A stretch of 64,000 nucleotides of DNA from JACJWR01 sp964474045 (GTDB lineage: Bacteria; Actinomycetota; Actinomycetes; S36-B12; UBA10799). Location: positions 1-64,000 of the forward strand of contig CAYYRC010000014.1 in the NCBI GenBank assembly GCA_964474045.1. Direction: 5' to 3'. The position numbers were made by a program, and so were the translations under genes. Each line of letters starts with the position of its first letter. The stretch's first letter is position 1. Below the pieces are notes generated by a model. The model was not told where the DNA came from, made no database searches, and saw nothing but the letters and a program-made list of their open reading frames with translations. Positions 60,611-64,000 of the stretch are shown here, one piece after another.

Positions 60611-61255
60611 ATGCTGGGCACGCTCCCACTCGCGCTGGGCATCCTCGCCTCACCGATCGCCGTGATCCCCGCGATCCTGCTCTTGCTGGGCCCTCGCCCG
60701 CTGACCACCTGCGTCGCGTTCGGCCTGGGCTGGACCGGCGGTCTTGCACTGGCCACAGGGGTCGCGATCCTCCTCGCAGATCTGATCGACGCAGGTGCGG
60801 GGACGCCAGCCTGGCTGTCATGGATCAGGATCGTCGTGGGTGCGCTGCTGGTGCTGTACGGAGTGGTGACCTGGCTGCGCCGAGACGCCCAGAAGGAGCC
60901 GCCGAAGTGGCTCACGGGCATCAGCGAACTGGCCCCAGGCAGGGCGGCAGTGCTGGGCATCGGACTTGCCACGGTCAACCCCAAGGTCCTCCTCCTGTGC
61001 GTCTCCGCCGGCCTCACCATCGGAACCGCCGGGGGCACGGCCAGCCAGCAGCTCGTCGCGCTGTTGCTGTTCCTGTTGATCGGGTCGATCGAGGTTCTGC
61101 TGCCCCTGGGAGCCTTCCTCGTGGCCGGCGAGCGGGCCACTGCGCCGCTGCTGCGGGGCAAGACGTGGTTGCAGGATCACGGCACGAGCGTTGTCGTCGT
61201 GGTGGTGATCGTGATCGGCGCGGTGCTGATTGTGAGCGGTGCCAGGGCGCTGTAG
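60611..61255 (+). CDS. GAP/Sap-family membrane protein
   Basis: The product is 214 residues from ATG 60611. TAGCGT at 60597-60602 lies about 8 nt before the ATG and may be the -10 of a leaderless transcript. Six helices are present, with GILASPIAVIPAILLLL and GPRPLTTCVAFGLGWTGG at the N-terminus and ATVNPKVLLLCVSAGLTIG in the middle, which match the GAP (Sap/sulfolipid-1-addressing) family. That family exports glycolipids or peptidolipids in mycobacteria; the cargo here is unknown. Confidence 0.85.
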   Translation: MLGTLPLALGILASPIAVIPAILLLLGPRPLTTCVAFGLGWTGGLALATGVAILLADLIDAGAGTPAWLSWIRIVVGALLVLYGVVTWLRRDAQKEPPKWLTGISELAPGRAAVLGIGLATVNPKVLLLCVSAGLTIGTAGGTASQQLVALLLFLLIGSIEVLLPLGAFLVAGERATAPLLRGKTWLQDHGTSVVVVVVIVIGAVLIVSGARAL

Positions 61256-61324
61256 GCCGCACCCGTGCTTGGGTGCGGCTCCGTCGGCGCAGACCCTGGC
61301 AGCCGGTGTCCCGCTGACGGGGTG

Positions 61325-61897
61325 CTACCCCCAGGCCTTGCGGCCCGCTGCGGCCTCGTCGGCGATCCGGGTGATCCGGGCTGAGCGGGTACCGGGGCGC
61401 TTGGCGCTGATCACCTGCCACAGCATCTGCTTGCGCGCCGAGGCGGTGAAGGAGTCCCAGATCTCGCGGGCCCCGGCGGCACCCAGGGCCTCGGCCAAGT
61501 CGTCGGGCACCTGCAAGCTGTCCACCGCCTCCAGGATCGTCCACGACCCGTTGGCTTTGGCGACCTCGACTGCGCGCAGGCCGCGCTCGGTCACCAGCCC
61601 GGCCGGTAGCAGGTGTTCCAGACGCGCCTTGTTGCTGGCCGACCAGGTGGACGTGGGCTTGCGGGGCGTGAGCAAGAGCGCGTTGCGTTCGTCGTCCAGG
61701 GTGCGGATCGTGGAGTCGATCCAGCCGAAGCACAGGGCTTCGCAGACGATGTCCTCGTAGGACGGTGCCGGTCGTTCGGTGTGCCTGCGGTAGGTGACCA
61801 GCCAGATGCCCTGGTCGCGGTCGGCGTTCTCGCTCAGCCACTCTCGCCACTCCTCGCGAGTGGTGACTCGGACGTGTTCGTAGTCGGGCAGGGCCAT
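61325..61897 (-). CDS. YdeI/OmpD-associated family protein
   Basis: The product is 190 residues from ATG 61897. It opens with REEWREWLSENADRDQGIWL, followed by SYEDIVCEALCFGWIDSTI, LLLTPRKPTSTWSASNK and a C-terminal WQVISAKRPGTRSARITRI, the standard pattern of the YdeI (bacteriocin-protection-like) family. It is a soluble cytoplasmic protein with no proven activity. The function of the family is uncertain; earlier names tie it to peptide or stress resistance. Confidence 0.88.
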   Translation of the reverse strand: MALPDYEHVRVTTREEWREWLSENADRDQGIWLVTYRRHTERPAPSYEDIVCEALCFGWIDSTIRTLDDERNALLLTPRKPTSTWSASNKARLEHLLPAGLVTERGLRAVEVAKANGSWTILEAVDSLQVPDDLAEALGAAGAREIWDSFTASARKQMLWQVISAKRPGTRSARITRIADEAAAGRKAWG

Positions 61898-61951
61898 GCC
61901 GGCAGTGTGCGCGGCCGGCTTCAGATGGGCAAGGGGCGTTCGCCTCTTGCA

Positions 61952-62018
61952 GTTTGCGCCACTTGTCGTTGCTTGCGGCCGGTATACGCGGCGCAGGCGA
62001 CGACAAGTGGCGCAAACG
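61952..62018. repeat. Nested palindromic element, copy D
   Basis: Outer arms beginning GTTTGCGCCACTTGTCG (61952-61968) pair with CGACAAGTGGCGCAAAC (62002-62018). Inner arms GCTTGCGGCC and GGCGCAGGC flank GGTATAC. It starts 16 bases beyond the M60 stop on the minus strand. Confidence 0.8.
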
Positions 62019-62033
62019 GTTCGGAGCGGACCG

Positions 62034-64000
62034 CTACGGCAGCGTCGTGGTGCCGTCGACCACCACCGAGCCCAACGGGTCGTGGCCGTACCAGGGTCCG
62101 GTCGCATCCGAGTAGGCGAGGTAGAACCGCTTCTCCGCAGCCGGGTACCCGAACGCGGCCACCTGCGCGGACGCCTTGTCGCTGTAGTTCACACCCCACA
62201 GGTCGAAGAACGGGCGCTGGTCCTTGCCCGTCAGGTACGACGTCGCCACCAGCATCCAGTCGTTGCCGCTGATCGCAGCGGCAGTCGTCCGGTCATAGCT
62301 GCCGAAGCCGAGCCCATCCTTCGCCGCGGCCCACGCCGCGTCGCTCGCGACTGCCTTGCCGAACAGCCGGTCCTGCAGGTAGAGGCCGGTGTACAGGTCC
62401 CAGCCGCCGTCGCCGAACTGCGGCAGGGACTGTGCCTGCCAGGCCAGTTGGACGTAGAACTCCAGCCGGTCGTAGGTGCCCTTCACCCACAGCGCGTCGT
62501 GCACCGCCGCCTTCGGGTCGGCCGTCTTCGCAGCATCACTGAGCATGGTGAACTGCGCGGCTTGGGTGGGCTCGTGCCCGGCGTGCACGGGGGCAGTCGG
62601 GTGCGTCGCGTTGTACGAGTACACCGTGTGGATCGGGAAGATGTTGTTGCTCACCTCGCCGGTGACGTTGTCGATCTGCATCCGCGGCCGCTGCTGGCCG
62701 TGGCCGACCTCGTGGGCGTCGCCCCAGCCCAGCGGCTCGAAGGCCCACCAGGCGTCGTAGGGGTTGCCCGAGCAGCCGTACCCGCAGGTCGCCTGGTCAG
62801 AGTTGAAGTGCCACATGCCGAACATCCCGTGGACCGCAGGATCGGTGCAGTTCCATCCCTTGTCCGCGCACAGCGCGCTCACCTTCGAGTCCAGCGACAG
62901 CGACTGCCCGGTGAACCCGGCCAGGTTGAAGATGCTCTGGTAGAAGTTCGCCGTCGTCACCTCCGCCAGCTTCTCGGGTGTGTTGGTCACCGGGTTGGCT
63001 AGCGTCTGCAGCATGTTGGCCCGGGTGGAGTGGACCTGGAAGCCGGGGGTCAGGAACTCCGCCCAGTCGTAGTCGCCGGCGGCCAGGTCCGCGGCGAACT
63101 GCGCGGTGGTCGCCGAGCCGTTCCACACCGGGTGCTGGCCGACGCCGGAGAACCGCAGCGACGCGGTCACGTCGGTGGCCGAGCCCTTCAGCCACACCTG
63201 CACCGGCCCGCCGTAGGGGCTGGTCAGAGTCACTTTCTGCCCGGGTGCGAGCTCGACCCAGGGGCTGGTCAGGTACTTGGGCCGGGTGTAGGAGTTGGCG
63301 TCGAACTCCTTCGTCGAAGCCGAGCGAAGGCTGTTGATAGCCACCTTGACGCTCTGACTGCCGGCGGCATCGGTGCGCTCAACAGTGAACGGCCGTCCGG
63401 GCAGGGCATATACCGTCGCGGCGGTGAAGTGGTCGGTCGCCCGCGTCGTCGCCGACACGTCCTTGGTGATGGTCGGGATGTCTGCCCGGATGGGTTTGCT
63501 GAAGCTGCCCAGCTTCGTCTGAGCCGAGGCGACCGTGCGGGTGTTGAGCACGGCGTGATCGGCGAAGTAGGCCCGCAGGAAGGTGTCCTGCGACGTCGTC
63601 ACCTTGTCCATCGGGTAGCTGACCTCGCGGCGGTATGCATCGCCGAGCAGCACCAGCAGCTTGTCCAACCTGTTGGTCGGTCCGGCGAACAGGTCCACCG
63701 CCTTGGCGTCCATTGCGTTGAGCCGGCTCCGCAGGTAGTCCCGGGCGCCGGCGTAGAACTCCGACTGCAGTGTGGCGTCCGCGCACGACCCGCCGCTGCA
63801 CCCCGACAGGTTCACGTTCCAGTCGGCGTTGCGGAAGTGGGTGAGCATGCGCCCCACGCTCTGGATCTCCGTCGGCACAGCGCCCACCGCAGCTGCCGGG
63901 TTGTAGCCGCTCAGCGACAGCTTCGAGGACGAGTTGTCCGAGGCGTAGGCCACGTCGAACACCGGCAGCAGCGCGGCGCCCTGCGGCTTGAGGTCGCCGT
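62034..64000 (-). CDS. ImpA/M60-like metallopeptidase (5'-truncated by window edge)
   Basis: The frame stays open to position 64000, so the N-terminus is missing; at least 655 residues are present. The zinc motif HEVGH (62700-62714) lies in GWGDAHEVGHGQQRPRM, matching the gluzincin HExxH and the M60 (ImpA/enhancin) arrangement, with a downstream Glu expected. An ImpA-like N-terminal part (FDVAYASDNSSSKLSLSGYN, CSGGSCADATLQSEFYAGAR) and a beta-rich insertion precede it. Family members cut mucin-type O-glycoproteins and are secreted. Any signal peptide lies outside the window. The palindromic element D follows the stop. Confidence 0.88.
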   Translation of the reverse strand, partial: GDLKPQGAALLPVFDVAYASDNSSSKLSLSGYNPAAAVGAVPTEIQSVGRMLTHFRNADWNVNLSGCSGGSCADATLQSEFYAGARDYLRSRLNAMDAKAVDLFAGPTNRLDKLLVLLGDAYRREVSYPMDKVTTSQDTFLRAYFADHAVLNTRTVASAQTKLGSFSKPIRADIPTITKDVSATTRATDHFTAATVYALPGRPFTVERTDAAGSQSVKVAINSLRSASTKEFDANSYTRPKYLTSPWVELAPGQKVTLTSPYGGPVQVWLKGSATDVTASLRFSGVGQHPVWNGSATTAQFAADLAAGDYDWAEFLTPGFQVHSTRANMLQTLANPVTNTPEKLAEVTTANFYQSIFNLAGFTGQSLSLDSKVSALCADKGWNCTDPAVHGMFGMWHFNSDQATCGYGCSGNPYDAWWAFEPLGWGDAHEVGHGQQRPRMQIDNVTGEVSNNIFPIHTVYSYNATHPTAPVHAGHEPTQAAQFTMLSDAAKTADPKAAVHDALWVKGTYDRLEFYVQLAWQAQSLPQFGDGGWDLYTGLYLQDRLFGKAVASDAAWAAAKDGLGFGSYDRTTAAAISGNDWMLVATSYLTGKDQRPFFDLWGVNYSDKASAQVAAFGYPAAEKRFYLAYSDATGPWYGHDPLGSVVVDGTTTLP

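Overview
The window is high-GC DNA (mostly G or C at third codon positions) with GTG starts, 4-nt ATGA/GTGA overlaps, ECF sigma factors with built-in zinc-finger domains, PadR/DUF1048 and GAP-family genes. This points to a free-living, Gram-positive, high-GC actinobacterium (Actinomycetota). I cannot place it below class from the sequence alone. No rRNA, tRNA, CRISPR array, integrase or insertion sequence was seen.

Layout. 0-22 kb holds surface and secretion functions: a 1616-residue YVTN-propeller/FN3 protein, a VWA protein, a VOC-fold protein, a PLD-helicase-DUF3427 protein, an SPFH protein, a thioesterase, a glycosidase-like protein ending in the same triple beta module as the first protein, a response regulator/sensor kinase pair and a GH5 cellulase with two CBM2-like domains. 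22-30 kb holds an RDD protein with short repeats, a MarR-MFS efflux pair, an oxidoreductase, a dual Fe-S protein, a DEAD-box RNA helicase and an ECF sigma factor.

30-39.5 kb is the most interesting part. A class II lanthipeptide synthetase (LanM) with a Cys-Cys-Gly zinc motif is followed at once by a Nif11-type precursor with a 24-residue aromatic core. Then come an Lnt-like membrane acyltransferase and an alpha/beta hydrolase. An MBL-fold hydrolase and a CobW metallochaperone are divergent. No LanT-type exporter is present, so this looks like an unusual, possibly acylated, lanthipeptide locus.

39.5-49.5 kb: PadR-DUF1048 with a clear operator, lipoproteins, a polar amino-acid ABC transporter, an unassigned 500-residue protein, a PiT phosphate transporter and a membrane-anchored ECF sigma factor. 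49.5-64 kb: GNAT, MFS, patatin, saccharopine-dehydrogenase-like, hydrolase, FUSC-like, DsbA/FrnE, ADP-ribosylglycohydrolase-phosphatase fusion, GAP, YdeI and the start-truncated M60/ImpA metallopeptidase. This last stretch carries four copies of one nested palindromic element, each just downstream of a stop codon.
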